A stretch of 21,500 bases of DNA from RCIO01 sp035555795 (GTDB taxonomy: Bacteria > Pseudomonadota > Alphaproteobacteria > Rhizobiales > Rhizobiaceae). The stretch's first letter is position 1, and each line of letters starts with the position of its first letter. This document shows positions 1-7,400 of this stretch, in pieces. A program made the translations under genes and the position numbers. Below the pieces are notes generated by a model. The model did no database searches, was not told the DNA's origin, and worked only from the letters and a program-made list of their open reading frames with translations. The stretch covers positions 1 through 21,500 of the forward strand of contig DATMGE010000002.1 of the NCBI GenBank assembly GCA_035555795.1, read 5' to 3'.

Positions 1-66
1 GCCGCTTGCTTCATCGAGATGCAGCGGCCTAATGTGACAAACCTGATGGACCAGAGCCTCCGTTAG
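1..66 (+). CDS. possible 3' end of a gene cut by the window edge
   Basis: Frame 1 is open from the first base to a TAG at 64-66 and would encode a 21-residue C-terminus ending in NLMDQSLR. The other two plus-strand frames close within about 36 bases. I do not recognise the protein and the open stretch is too short to be convincing. If real, it would lie just upstream of the DUF3489 gene in the same direction, and could be another gene of the same accessory element. Confidence 0.2.
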   Translation, partial: AACFIEMQRPNVTNLMDQSLR

Positions 67-178
67 CTCACGCCGCCTGTTGTCCCAAAAACCCTGACGA
101 CGGACAACCGTCCCGGACGCAGACTCTAAAGCTAAGTATCATAGGATGTGGAAGGCCAAAGGGGCCATCTGCAGCGCA

Positions 179-553
179 ATGAGCTATCCGCCGCAGGTGG
201 TGATCGACCCGCCGGATGGTGCAGACGCGGGTGAGCCGCAAAAGGCTTCTCGAGCTGGCTCCAGCCGGAACGCAGCGGTGCCAGCTCAGGATGAAGCGGC
301 AAGTCGCTCGCGAGGCGCGGCGAACGCGAAGCAGCGTGACGGGGTAAACAAGACACAGATTGCGCTGAAGGCACTCCGGAGCAAGCGCGGTGCGAGCCTG
401 GCTGAACTGCAGGAGCTGACCGGCTGGCAGCCGCATTCGGTGCGCGGGTTCCTGTCGGGGATGGTGAGGAAGAAGCTCGGCCTGATGCTGACCAGCGAGG
501 TCGGCAAGGACGACGTCCGTCGCTATCGCATTGACGATGCGGCGAGCGCCTGA
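179..553 (+). CDS. DUF3489 domain protein
   Basis: A small protein of about 124 residues. The C-terminal 75 residues match the DUF3489 family: a K-T-Q-I-A-L-K-A-L helix, then the signature GASLAELQELTGWQPHSVRG, then GFLSGMVRKKLGL and a terminal RRYRI. The pattern resembles a small winged-helix fold, so DNA binding is plausible but unproven. The N-terminal 45 residues are low-complexity, polar and probably disordered. The start is uncertain: ATG at 146 is in frame and would add 11 residues, and neither has a strong ribosome binding site. The stop is one base before the ATG of the DUF2924 gene, so the two are probably translationally coupled. In alphaproteobacteria this family commonly sits beside DUF2924 and a serine recombinase; its function is unknown. 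Confidence 0.8.
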   Translation: MSYPPQVVIDPPDGADAGEPQKASRAGSSRNAAVPAQDEAASRSRGAANAKQRDGVNKTQIALKALRSKRGASLAELQELTGWQPHSVRGFLSGMVRKKLGLMLTSEVGKDDVRRYRIDDAASA

Positions 554-554
554 C

Positions 555-1043
555 ATGCCGCGCGAGGCGATGACGGACCCAAAGATTGAGCAGAAGGTCG
601 CCGCGATAGGCGACCTCTCCCGCGCCGACCTAATCGAACGGTGGCAGAAGATCTACGGATCTCCGCCCCCAATGGGCATTCAGAAAGGGCTGCTTGAACG
701 TTCGGCTGCCTGGCATCAGCAGGCCAGCCGGCTTGGCGGGCTATCGGCCGCCGCACGCGCAATGCTGCGCGCCAGTACCAAGACCATTACGAACTCTGGG
801 GTGGGTGGGAACGTCGCGGGTGGAGAGACAGATGAGGCTGCATCTGACAAAGCCCCGTCGCGCGCGACGCCGCCCCTGCCACCTGGCACCCGTCTCATGC
901 GCGAGTGGAACGGTCGCATGCATGTCGTCGACGTCACCGAGGCCGGCGTGCTGTTCGACGGCAAGCTCTACCGATCGCTAACGGCGGTGGCAAAGCGCAT
1001 CACCGGTGCCCACTGGTCAGGTCCAAGGTTCTTCGGCCTGTGA
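555..1043 (+). CDS. DUF2924 domain protein
   Basis: A protein of about 162 residues in the DUF2924 family. The N-terminal part has the typical LSRADLIERWQKIYG helix followed by PPPMGIQKGLL. After a variable linker, the C-terminus carries the family signature PPGTRLMREWNGRMHVVDV, then the stretch around YRSLTAVAKRITGAHWSG, and ends in GPRFFGL. The C-terminal part recalls small DNA-binding modules in which a short beta unit precedes a helix, but this is inference. ATG 555 is preferred because it follows the DUF3489 stop (551-553) by one base. ATG 531 and 570 are in-frame alternatives. The stop overlaps the recombinase GTG in a GTGA junction. Family members nearly always precede a large serine recombinase, which suggests an accessory or regulatory role in recombination; this is not established. 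Confidence 0.82.
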   Translation: MPREAMTDPKIEQKVAAIGDLSRADLIERWQKIYGSPPPMGIQKGLLERSAAWHQQASRLGGLSAAARAMLRASTKTITNSGVGGNVAGGETDEAASDKAPSRATPPLPPGTRLMREWNGRMHVVDVTEAGVLFDGKLYRSLTAVAKRITGAHWSGPRFFGL

Positions 1044-2784
1044 GGACCGTCTCGCCATTGCGAGTCCGCTGTGCGGTCTATACCCGCAAGTCGACGGAAG
1101 ACGGGCTCGAACAGGAGTTCAACTCGCTTCACGCACAGCGTGAGGCCTGCGAGGCGTTCATCCTATCGCAGGCCTCTCTCGGCTGGACGTTGGTGCCGGA
1201 CCACTATGATGATGGCGGTGTGTCGGGTGGAACCATGGAGCGGCCGGCGCTGCAGCGCCTGCTTGCAGACATCACAGACGGCAAGGTCGATGTGGTGGTC
1301 GTCTACAAGATCGATCGCCTGACCCGGTCGCTGTCGGACTTTGCCCGTATCGTCGAAGTGTTCGACGCGGCAGATGCATCCTTCGTGTCGGTAACGCAGC
1401 AGTTCAACACCACGACCTCGATGGGGCGATTGACGCTGAACGTGCTTCTGTCCTTTGCGCAGTTCGAGCGGGAGGTCACCGCCGAGCGCATTCGTGACAA
1501 GATTGCCGCCTCAAAGCAGAAGGGCATGTGGATGGGAGGCGGCGTGCCACTCGGCTACCGCGTCCAGAACCGCAAGCTGCTCGCTGATGAGCAGGAGGCA
1601 GCGATCGTTCGCTATCTCTTTGCGCGCTATCTGGAGCTCCGCTCGGTAAGGCTACTGGCTGTCGAAGCGACTGCGCGGGGCTATCCAATGAGATCCGCGA
1701 AGGCGAGGCGGGGCAGCGAGGGCGAGATCGAGGCGCGCAACGAGAGGGCAGGCGCCGGTCCGACTCGCACGTTCGGTCGGGGACCGCTCTACTACCTGCT
1801 GTCCAATCCGATCTATATCGGCAAGGTGAGGCATTGCGGGAAGATCTATGAGGGTGACCATGCGGCGATCATCGACGATCAGACCTTTGCTGCCGTCCAG
1901 TCTCTTCTGCGGGACCAGGCACCCCGAACGACAGCTGCTGCCCGGATCACCGACATCCATCTCCTGACCGGCCTCATCTACGATGAACAGGGCGAGCGGT
2001 TGCGGCCGGTCCATACTAGGCGCGGCAATCGTCGCTATCGCTACTATGTCTCGAAGGTCACAGTCGAAGAGCGCGTTCCTCAGGCAAGGAGAGGATGGCG
2101 GCTTGCCGCGGCTGAGCTTGAGCGGATTGTCGACGAAGAGCTCGATAGATTGTTCGCCGACGACAGGCTGCTTGCCGATCAGCTACAACACATGCTCGAT
2201 GCGGATCAGCTTGCATCGGCGATGGCAGGCGCTCCCGCCTTAAAAGCACGCTATCAGGCTGCCCCGCCCGATGAGCGCCGACGCATTCTTGGTCGACTGT
2301 TGCAACGCATCGAGCTTCATCCTGGTGAACTGGTTCTCTATGTAAATCGGAACAACCTTGCTGCCGAGCTGACAGGCGACGGCTCGGTTCAACCTAATCC
2401 GCCAGATGCACAAACCCTCGAACTGCGATGCAGGTTTGGCCTTCGCCGTCGCGGCAACGAGACCAGGCTCGTCATATCGGACCCGCCGCATGCAAAGCGA
2501 AAACCCGACCGGACCTGGTGCAGCTGCTTGCAAAGTCGCATGCCTATCTGGCGAGGCTCACAGATGGCACATCCAGGAGCATCAGAGAGGCTGCCGCTGA
2601 TTGCGGCGTCGATCGCTCCGACTTCAGTCGCGTCCTGCGTCTGTCCTTCCTGGCGCCCGACCTGGTTGATGCCATCCTCAATGGAACGCAGCCGGCTGGA
2701 TTGTCTGCTCAGCACCTGTCTCGGCTGTCGGAGCTTCCGCATTCCTGGTCGCAGCAGCGGCAGATGTTCGCCGAGCTGCGCTGA
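1040..2784 (+). pseudogene. large serine recombinase, frameshifted in its C-terminal part
   Basis: A site-specific DNA recombinase of the large serine (resolvase/invertase) family. From the GTG at 1040 the N-terminal catalytic domain shows the nucleophile context VYTRKSTEDG (Ser18), YDDGGVSGG, VVVYKIDRLTRS and FAQFEREVTAERIRDK. A recombinase domain follows (GGGVPLGYRV, then FGRGPLYYLLSNPIYIGKV), and then a zinc-ribbon-like and coiled-coil region. The reading frame is clean to about 2500. Near 2500-2512 the family-like sequence jumps to another frame, where PDLVQLLAKSHAYLARLTDG and a helix-turn-helix tail (SIREAAADCGVDRSDFSRVL) continue to a TGA at 2782-2784. In the original frame, unrelated sequence runs on to 3034. 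One missing base in or near an AAAACCC run (2500-2506) would explain it. The start overlaps the DUF2924 stop (GTGA). The catalytic domain is intact, so partial activity cannot be excluded. Confidence 0.82.
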
Positions 2785-2901
2785 GCCTCATTCGAAGGTC
2801 GGGTGTCAGGGGCAGGCCCGCGCTGCAACTGTCGCGAGATATCTATTTGTGCCGCCGCCAGGCCGATTAGTCTTACAGATCGCCGTGCATCATCCTTCCA
2901 A

Positions 2902-2988
2902 ACTTGGGGACACTTCGCCGGGCTCACAGAGACGGGCGGGTCGAAACAGCCCGTCATCCGGCAGTTCTCTGCAGAAATGTCCCCAAGT
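2902..2988. repeat. 11-bp perfect inverted repeat downstream of the recombinase
   Basis: The arms ACTTGGGGACA (2902-2912) and TGTCCCCAAGT (2978-2988) are perfect inverse complements separated by 65 bases. The sequence just inside or outside each arm also shares a CGCCGG or CCGGCG hexamer (2916-2921 and 2989-2994). The pair lies in the 286-base stretch between the recombinase and tRNA-Thr, where I see no credible gene. It could be an operator, a recombinase binding site or a remnant of an element end; the sequence does not decide. Confidence 0.5.
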
Positions 2989-3070
2989 CCGGCGACGCGC
3001 TCGCGGAAGCCACGGAAAAGGCGCAGCTATTTAGAGAGAACGAAGAGACGTCGGAACGACAAGGAATGGG

Positions 3071-3146
3071 TGGTGCCGCTTGCGTGACTCGAACACGCGA
3101 CCCCCGCATTACGAATGCGATGCTCTACCAACTGAGCTAAAGCGGC
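3071..3146 (-). tRNA. tRNA-Thr (anticodon CGU)
   Basis: Read on the minus strand, the gene folds as a full cloverleaf. The acceptor stem is GCCGCTT paired with AAGCGGC, the D arm is GCTC...GAGC, and the anticodon loop TTCGTAA gives CGU (codon ACG). The variable loop has five bases, the T arm is GCGTG-TTCGAGT-CACGC, and the discriminator is A. The 3' CCA is encoded at 3071-3073. The 3' end faces the serine recombinase module, which is the usual orientation for an integration target, although no duplicated tRNA end was found within the window. Confidence 0.97.
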
Positions 3147-3178
3147 ATGAGCCGCGTGATGGCGGCTCGGTCGGGCGC

Positions 3179-3207
3179 GTGATAGACTGATTGGCGGCGA
3201 ATATCAA
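3179..3207 (-). promoter_or_regulatory. possible sigma-70-type promoter of tRNA-Thr
   Basis: On the minus strand, TTGATA (3202-3207) and TATCAC (3179-3184) are spaced by exactly 17 bases. They lie about 30-60 bases upstream of the mature 5' end of the tRNA at 3146. The placement fits a housekeeping promoter with a short leader. Both boxes are imperfect, so this is a suggestion only. Confidence 0.35.
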
Positions 3208-3373
3208 GCAGCCAAAAGCGATGCCCGGCGGCGTATTTCGCATGGAGTTGCGCGTCTCGATCCTTGCATCATTTGCTGTTGGCGGGCATGGACTCTTTAC
3301 ATCTCTGCGGTAAGCTTCGGACCGGTGCGTCATCGGCTTCGTCGCTGCCGCCAGAATATCCGGAGGAGGTTTC

Positions 3374-3862
3374 ATGTCAGACGTTTCCTTGGTCGTGAAT
3401 GGCCGCAAGGTGTCCGGCTCCGTCGAGGACCGGACGCTGCTCGTGCATTTCCTGCGCGAGAATCTCGGGCTCACGGGAACCCATGTCGGCTGCGACACCT
3501 CGCAGTGCGGCGCCTGCGTCGTCCATATGGACGGCAAATCGGTGAAGTCATGCTCGATCCTGGCAGTCCAGGCGTCGGGGTCGGAAATCCTCACCATCGA
3601 GGGCCTGGCGGACGGCGCGGAGCTGCACCCCGTGCAGGCGGCCTTCAAGGAGAACCACGGCCTGCAATGCGGCTTCTGCACGCCCGGCATGATCATGGCC
3701 GCCACCGACATGATCCGCCGCCATCCCGAAGGGCTGGACGAGGCGACCGTGCGCGCCGAGCTGGAGGGCAATATCTGCCGCTGCACCGGCTATCACAATA
3801 TCGTCAAGGCGATCCTTGCAGCCTCCAAGGCGATGGGCAGCGAGGGACAGAAGGCAGCATGA
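3374..3862 (+). CDS. coxS: CO dehydrogenase-family small subunit, 2Fe-2S protein
   Basis: The 162-residue iron-sulfur subunit of a molybdenum hydroxylase of the xanthine oxidase/CO dehydrogenase family. It passes electrons from the molybdenum site in CoxL to FAD in CoxM. All eight cluster cysteines are present: Cys40, Cys45, Cys48 and Cys60 (GCDTSQCGAC...C) in the N-terminal plant-type ferredoxin domain, and Cys99, Cys102, Cys135 and Cys137 (QCGFCTPG...CRCTGY) in the C-terminal helical domain. Length is normal for the family. The start is fixed by a strong GGAGGAGG ribosome binding site at 3362-3369. It is the first gene of an S-L-M operon, with coxL 114 bases downstream. The order and the CoxL motif make this the form II type, so CO is only one candidate substrate. 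Confidence 0.95.
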   Translation: MSDVSLVVNGRKVSGSVEDRTLLVHFLRENLGLTGTHVGCDTSQCGACVVHMDGKSVKSCSILAVQASGSEILTIEGLADGAELHPVQAAFKENHGLQCGFCTPGMIMAATDMIRRHPEGLDEATVRAELEGNICRCTGYHNIVKAILAASKAMGSEGQKAA

Positions 3863-3976
3863 TCGATCCGGCCGGATAGGGGCGGCAAGCAGGGAAAATC
3901 CGCGGCCGCTTTTGTCAGGTCATCATAGCCAGTCTCCAAACGCTTCTTGGCATTCGGATCCGGAGGAGGTTCTGAA

Positions 3977-6331
3977 ATGGGTGTGGAAGGTATCGGCGCT
4001 CGCGTAGCGCGAAAGGAAGACAAGCGATTCATCACCGGCGCGGGGCGCTATGTGGACGACATGGTCGTTCCGGGCATGAAGCAGGCCGCCTTCGTCCGCT
4101 CGCCGCATGCGCATGCTGAAATCACCGCCATCGATATTTCCGCGGCCAGGGAGATGCCGGGCGTCATCGATATCCTGCTCGGCCGCGAGCTCAAGACCGA
4201 CGGTATCGGCAATCTGATCTGCGGCTGGATGATCCATTCCAAGGACGGCACGCCGATGAAGATGGGCGCCTGGTCGCCGCTGGCGGTCGACCGCGTCCGC
4301 TATGTGGGCGATGCGGTTGCCATTGTCGTCGCAGAGACGCGCGGACAGGCCCGCGACGCCGCCGAGGCGGTGAACGTGACCTATAAGGAACTGCCGTCGG
4401 TCACGGATGTCGTATCCGCGCTCCGGTCCGGCGCGCCGCAGCTCCATCCCGAGGCCGACGGCAACCTGATCTACGATTGGGAGATTGGCGATGCCGGTGC
4501 GGCGGATGCCGCCATTGCCAGGGCGGCGCATGTCACCCGCATGAAGATCGTCAACAACCGCCTCGTCCCCAACGCGATGGAGCCGCGCGCAGCGCTCGGC
4601 CATTACGACAAAAGCGAGGATCACTATACCTGCTGGACCACCTCGCAGAACCCGCATGTGGCGCGTCTCGTCATGAGCGCCTTCTACAATGTCGCGCCGG
4701 AGAACAAGCTGCGCGTCATCGCGCCCGATGTGGGCGGCGGCTTCGGCTCGAAGATCTTCATCTATCCGGAAGAGATCGTCTGCCTCTGGGCGTCGAGGAA
4801 GACCGGCGTGCCGGTGAAATGGGTGGCCGACCGCACCGAGAGCTTCATGACCGATGCCCATGGCCGCGACCATGTGTCGGAAGTGTCGCTGGCCTTCGAC
4901 GCGGACAACCGCATCATCGCGATGAAGGTCGATACGATCGCCAATTTCGGCGCCTATATGTCGCTCTTCTCCAGCGCCGTGCCGACCTACCTCTACGCCA
5001 CGCTGCTGTCGGGCCAGTATGACATCCCGGCGATCCACGCCAATGTGCGCGCGGTTTATACCAATACGGCCCCGGTCGATGCCTATCGGGGCGCCGGCCG
5101 GCCTGAAGCCACCTATCTGGTGGAACGTGTGATGGAGACTTCCGCGCGGGAATTGGGCATCTCACCCGCCGAGCTGCGCCGGCTGAATTTCATCCGCCAG
5201 TTCCCGCACCAGACGCCGGTGATCATGAATTACGATGCCGGCGACTACGAGGCGTCGCTGAACGCCGCCACGGCGGCGGCCGACTATGCCGGCTTTCCAG
5301 CGCGCCGCGCCGAGGCGAAGGCGCGCGGCAAGCTGCGCGGCATCGGCATGAGCTGCTATATCGAGGCTTGCGGCATCGCGCCCTCGGCGGCGGTGGGCTC
5401 GCTGGGCGCGGGCGTCGGCCTGTGGGAATCGGCCGAGGTGCGCGTCAATGCGGTGGGCACCATCGAGGTCCTGACCGGCTCGCACAGCCATGGGCAGGGG
5501 CATGAAACCACCTTCTCCCAGCTCGTTGCCGGGCGCTTCGGGGTGCCGCTCGATACCGTCAGCATCATCCATGGCGACACCGACAAGGTGCAGATGGGCA
5601 TGGGCACCTATGGCTCGCGCTCGGGCGCGGTCGGCATGTCGGCGGTGGTCAAGGCGCTCGACAAGGTCGAGGCCAAGGCGAAGAAGATCGCCGCCCACCT
5701 GATGGAGGCCGACGAGGGCGACATCGTCATCGAGAATGGCGAGCTCAAGGTGGCCGGCACCGACAAGTCGGTGCCCTGGTTCCAGATGGCGCTGGCTGCC
5801 TATACGGCGCACAATTTGCCGCAGGGCATGGAGCCCGGCCTGAAGGAGGGCGCGTTCTACGACCCGTCCAACTTCACCTTCCCGGCGGGCTGCTATATCT
5901 GCGAGGTCGAGATCGACCCCGACACCGGCCGCACCGAGATCGTACAGTTCGTGGCGGCCGACGATTTCGGCAACATCATCAATCCGATGATCGTCGAGGG
6001 CCAGGTCCATGGCGGCATCGCGCAGGGCGTGGGCCAGGCCTTGCTGGAAGGCACGCAATATGATGCGCAGACGGGGCAGCTGCTGACGGCGAGCTACATG
6101 GATTACACGATGCCGCGCGCCGACGACCTGCCATCCTTCAGCGTGTCGCACCAGAACACGCCGTGCCCCGGCAATCCGCTCGGCATCAAGGGATGCGGCG
6201 AAGCCGGCGCGATCGGCTCGCCACCGGCCGTCATGAACGCCATCACTGATGCGATCGGAACCAATGAACTTTCCATGCCGGCGACACCCCAGAAGGTGTG
6301 GGCGGCCCTGAAATCCGTAACGAGACACTGA
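3977..6331 (+). CDS. coxL: form II CO dehydrogenase-family large subunit, molybdenum protein
   Basis: The 784-residue catalytic subunit that binds the molybdopterin cytosine dinucleotide cofactor. The opening GIGARVARKEDKRFITGAGRY is typical of the family, and the cofactor-binding stretch PDVGGGFGSKIF is clear. The active-site loop reads AYRGAGR (residues 369-375), the form II signature. Form I enzymes, proven for CO oxidation, carry AYxCSFR, so the cysteine that ligates copper is absent here. The base/ligand glutamate is Glu742 in GCGEAGAIG. ATG 3977 is chosen over the in-frame ATG 3947 because it follows a strong GGAGGAGG site at 3962-3969. The substrate is uncertain: form II enzymes have been linked to CO but may use other small carbonyl or heterocyclic compounds. 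No coxD, coxE, coxF or coxG maturation genes are seen nearby. Confidence 0.95.
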   Translation: MGVEGIGARVARKEDKRFITGAGRYVDDMVVPGMKQAAFVRSPHAHAEITAIDISAAREMPGVIDILLGRELKTDGIGNLICGWMIHSKDGTPMKMGAWSPLAVDRVRYVGDAVAIVVAETRGQARDAAEAVNVTYKELPSVTDVVSALRSGAPQLHPEADGNLIYDWEIGDAGAADAAIARAAHVTRMKIVNNRLVPNAMEPRAALGHYDKSEDHYTCWTTSQNPHVARLVMSAFYNVAPENKLRVIAPDVGGGFGSKIFIYPEEIVCLWASRKTGVPVKWVADRTESFMTDAHGRDHVSEVSLAFDADNRIIAMKVDTIANFGAYMSLFSSAVPTYLYATLLSGQYDIPAIHANVRAVYTNTAPVDAYRGAGRPEATYLVERVMETSARELGISPAELRRLNFIRQFPHQTPVIMNYDAGDYEASLNAATAAADYAGFPARRAEAKARGKLRGIGMSCYIEACGIAPSAAVGSLGAGVGLWESAEVRVNAVGTIEVLTGSHSHGQGHETTFSQLVAGRFGVPLDTVSIIHGDTDKVQMGMGTYGSRSGAVGMSAVVKALDKVEAKAKKIAAHLMEADEGDIVIENGELKVAGTDKSVPWFQMALAAYTAHNLPQGMEPGLKEGAFYDPSNFTFPAGCYICEVEIDPDTGRTEIVQFVAADDFGNIINPMIVEGQVHGGIAQGVGQALLEGTQYDAQTGQLLTASYMDYTMPRADDLPSFSVSHQNTPCPGNPLGIKGCGEAGAIGSPPAVMNAITDAIGTNELSMPATPQKVWAALKSVTRH

Positions 6332-6332
6332 A

Positions 6333-6415
6333 GCGAATGGGGAGTAGCGGATAGAGGAGAAAAGTGGACGGCAGCAGGGCAGGACCCTATTCGCCATTCG
6401 CTACTTGCTGTTCGC
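6333..6415. repeat. imperfect inverted repeat between coxL and coxM
   Basis: The 106-base coxL-coxM gap holds two mosaic arms built from the same short modules. GCGAATGG and AGTAGCGGATAG (6333-6354) face CTATTCGCCATTCGCTACT (6387-6405), followed by TTCGC at 6411-6415. Alignment of the first 22 bases of each arm as inverse complements gives 15 identities. Such ATTCGC/AGTAGCG mosaics are, from memory, a common dispersed pattern in rhizobial and Brucella intergenic DNA. It may form a hairpin that adjusts coxM expression relative to coxSL. Confidence 0.45.
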
Positions 6416-6437
6416 GCTCTTCCGAAGGGAGACGACC

Positions 6438-7238
6438 ATGTACCAGACCAACTACCACCGGGCTTCCTCCGTCGCGGAAGCCGCCAAGCTGCTCGGCGAG
6501 GCCGAGGACGGCCGGCTGCTCTCTGGCGGCATGACGCTGATTCCCGCCATGAAGACCCGGCTCTCCGCACCCTCCGATCTGGTCGACCTGCGCCGGATCC
6601 CGGAGCTGCGAGGCATCAAGGTTTCCGGCAAGGCGGTCACGATCGGCGCGGCCACGCCGCATGTCGAGGTCGCGACGAGCAAGGAACTCAGGCAGGTTTG
6701 CCATGCCATCGTGCATCTTGCATCGCATATTGGCGACCCGCATGTGCGCCATATGGGTACGATCGGCGGCTCGATCTCCAACAATGATCCGGCGGCCGAC
6801 TATCCGTCCGCCATGCTGGCGCTGAACGCCACCATCATTACCGACAGGCGAGAACTCGCCGCCGAGGATTTCTTCACCGGCCTGTTCGAAACCGCGCTCG
6901 AGGAGGGAGAGATTGTCACCGCGGTGAACTTCGACGGTCCCGACCAGTGCGGCTATGCGAAGTTTCCGAACCCGGCGTCGCGCTATGCCATGACCGGCGT
7001 TTTCGTGGCGAAGCGCGGCGATGAGGTTCGCGTGGCCGTGACCGGCGCCGGCGATGATGGCGTCTTCCGCTCGGAGGAAATCGAGGCCGCGCTGTTGCAG
7101 AACTTCGACCCATCGGCGCTGGAAGGGCTCACCCTTGCCGCCGACAGCCTCATGTCGGACATCCACGCCTCGGCGGAATATCGCGCAAACCTGATCGTCG
7201 TGATGGCCAAACGCGCGGTCGCCGCCGCCAAGGCCTGA
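6438..7238 (+). CDS. coxM: CO dehydrogenase-family medium subunit, FAD protein
   Basis: The 266-residue flavoprotein subunit that takes electrons from CoxS and hands them to the respiratory chain or another acceptor. The two FAD-binding motifs are visible: LSGGMTLIPAMK (residues 28-39, matching the usual AGGxxLxP) and GTIGGSISNNDPAADYP (107-123). The CO dehydrogenase-type FAD-binding C-terminal domain follows from about residue 170. ATG 6438 has a GAAGGGAG ribosome binding site just upstream; an in-frame codon at 6405 would reach back into the repeat-like leader and is not favoured. It is the third gene of coxSLM. The gap to coxL contains an inverted repeat, and a hairpin follows the stop codon. 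Confidence 0.94.
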   Translation: MYQTNYHRASSVAEAAKLLGEAEDGRLLSGGMTLIPAMKTRLSAPSDLVDLRRIPELRGIKVSGKAVTIGAATPHVEVATSKELRQVCHAIVHLASHIGDPHVRHMGTIGGSISNNDPAADYPSAMLALNATIITDRRELAAEDFFTGLFETALEEGEIVTAVNFDGPDQCGYAKFPNPASRYAMTGVFVAKRGDEVRVAVTGAGDDGVFRSEEIEAALLQNFDPSALEGLTLAADSLMSDIHASAEYRANLIVVMAKRAVAAAKA

Positions 7239-7255
7239 CAAGTCAAAGACAGGGG

Positions 7256-7277
7256 TGGAGCGGCGCCCGTCGCTCCA
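7256..7277 (+). terminator. hairpin after coxM, possible terminator
   Basis: TGGAGCGGC (7256-7264) pairs with GTCGCTCCA (7269-7277) across a four-base GCCC loop, nine pairs with one G-U. It begins 17 bases after the coxM stop. The T-rich tail is weak, so any termination may be partial or Rho-assisted. Confidence 0.45.
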
Positions 7278-7289
7278 TCGCTTTCCGCC

Positions 7290-7385
7290 AGAGCATTTTT
7301 CAGTCGGGCCGAATCGGCGTCGCACAAATGCGGCTAGAACAAAGAGATAGGGCATTCCCGCGATTTCATGATGCGGAAATGCTCT
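7290..7385. repeat. rhizobial-type dispersed palindromic element
   Basis: The element is bounded by a perfect 9-base inverted repeat, AGAGCATTT (7290-7298) and AAATGCTCT (7377-7385). Inside it, GCATTCCCGC (7352-7361) pairs with GCGGAAATGC (7373-7382) with one mismatch around an 11-base loop. The central text AACAAAGAGATAGGGCATT closely resembles a repeat I recall from many rhizobial intergenic regions (AACAAAGAGATAGAGCATT). It sits between the convergent coxM and kinase genes and could serve as a terminator for the minus-strand operon. Confidence 0.6.
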
Positions 7386-7400
7386 CCTGCTGCCGCGCAA

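Noticed and set aside
1..9. GCCGCTTGC at the window start matching the tRNA-Thr 3' stem region (3075-3083) as a possible att repeat
   Set aside because: Only nine bases match and similarity stops at once; at this GC content it can be chance, and the true left boundary may lie outside the window.
2500..2506. AAAACCC as a programmed -1 frameshift slippery site in the recombinase
   Set aside because: In the reading frame it does not form a proper X-XXY-YYZ heptamer, and I know of no frameshifting in this family; a plain indel is simpler.
2803..3140. Small plus-strand open frames (94 and 78 codons) between recombinase and tRNA
   Set aside because: They run into or through the antisense of the tRNA gene, have no ribosome site or recognisable family, and look like the usual spurious frames over tRNA loci.
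3923..6397. Long open frames (371 and 411 codons) on the minus strand across coxL
   Set aside because: They are antisense shadows of a clearly conserved gene in GC-rich DNA, rich in Arg, His and Asp, with no family motifs.
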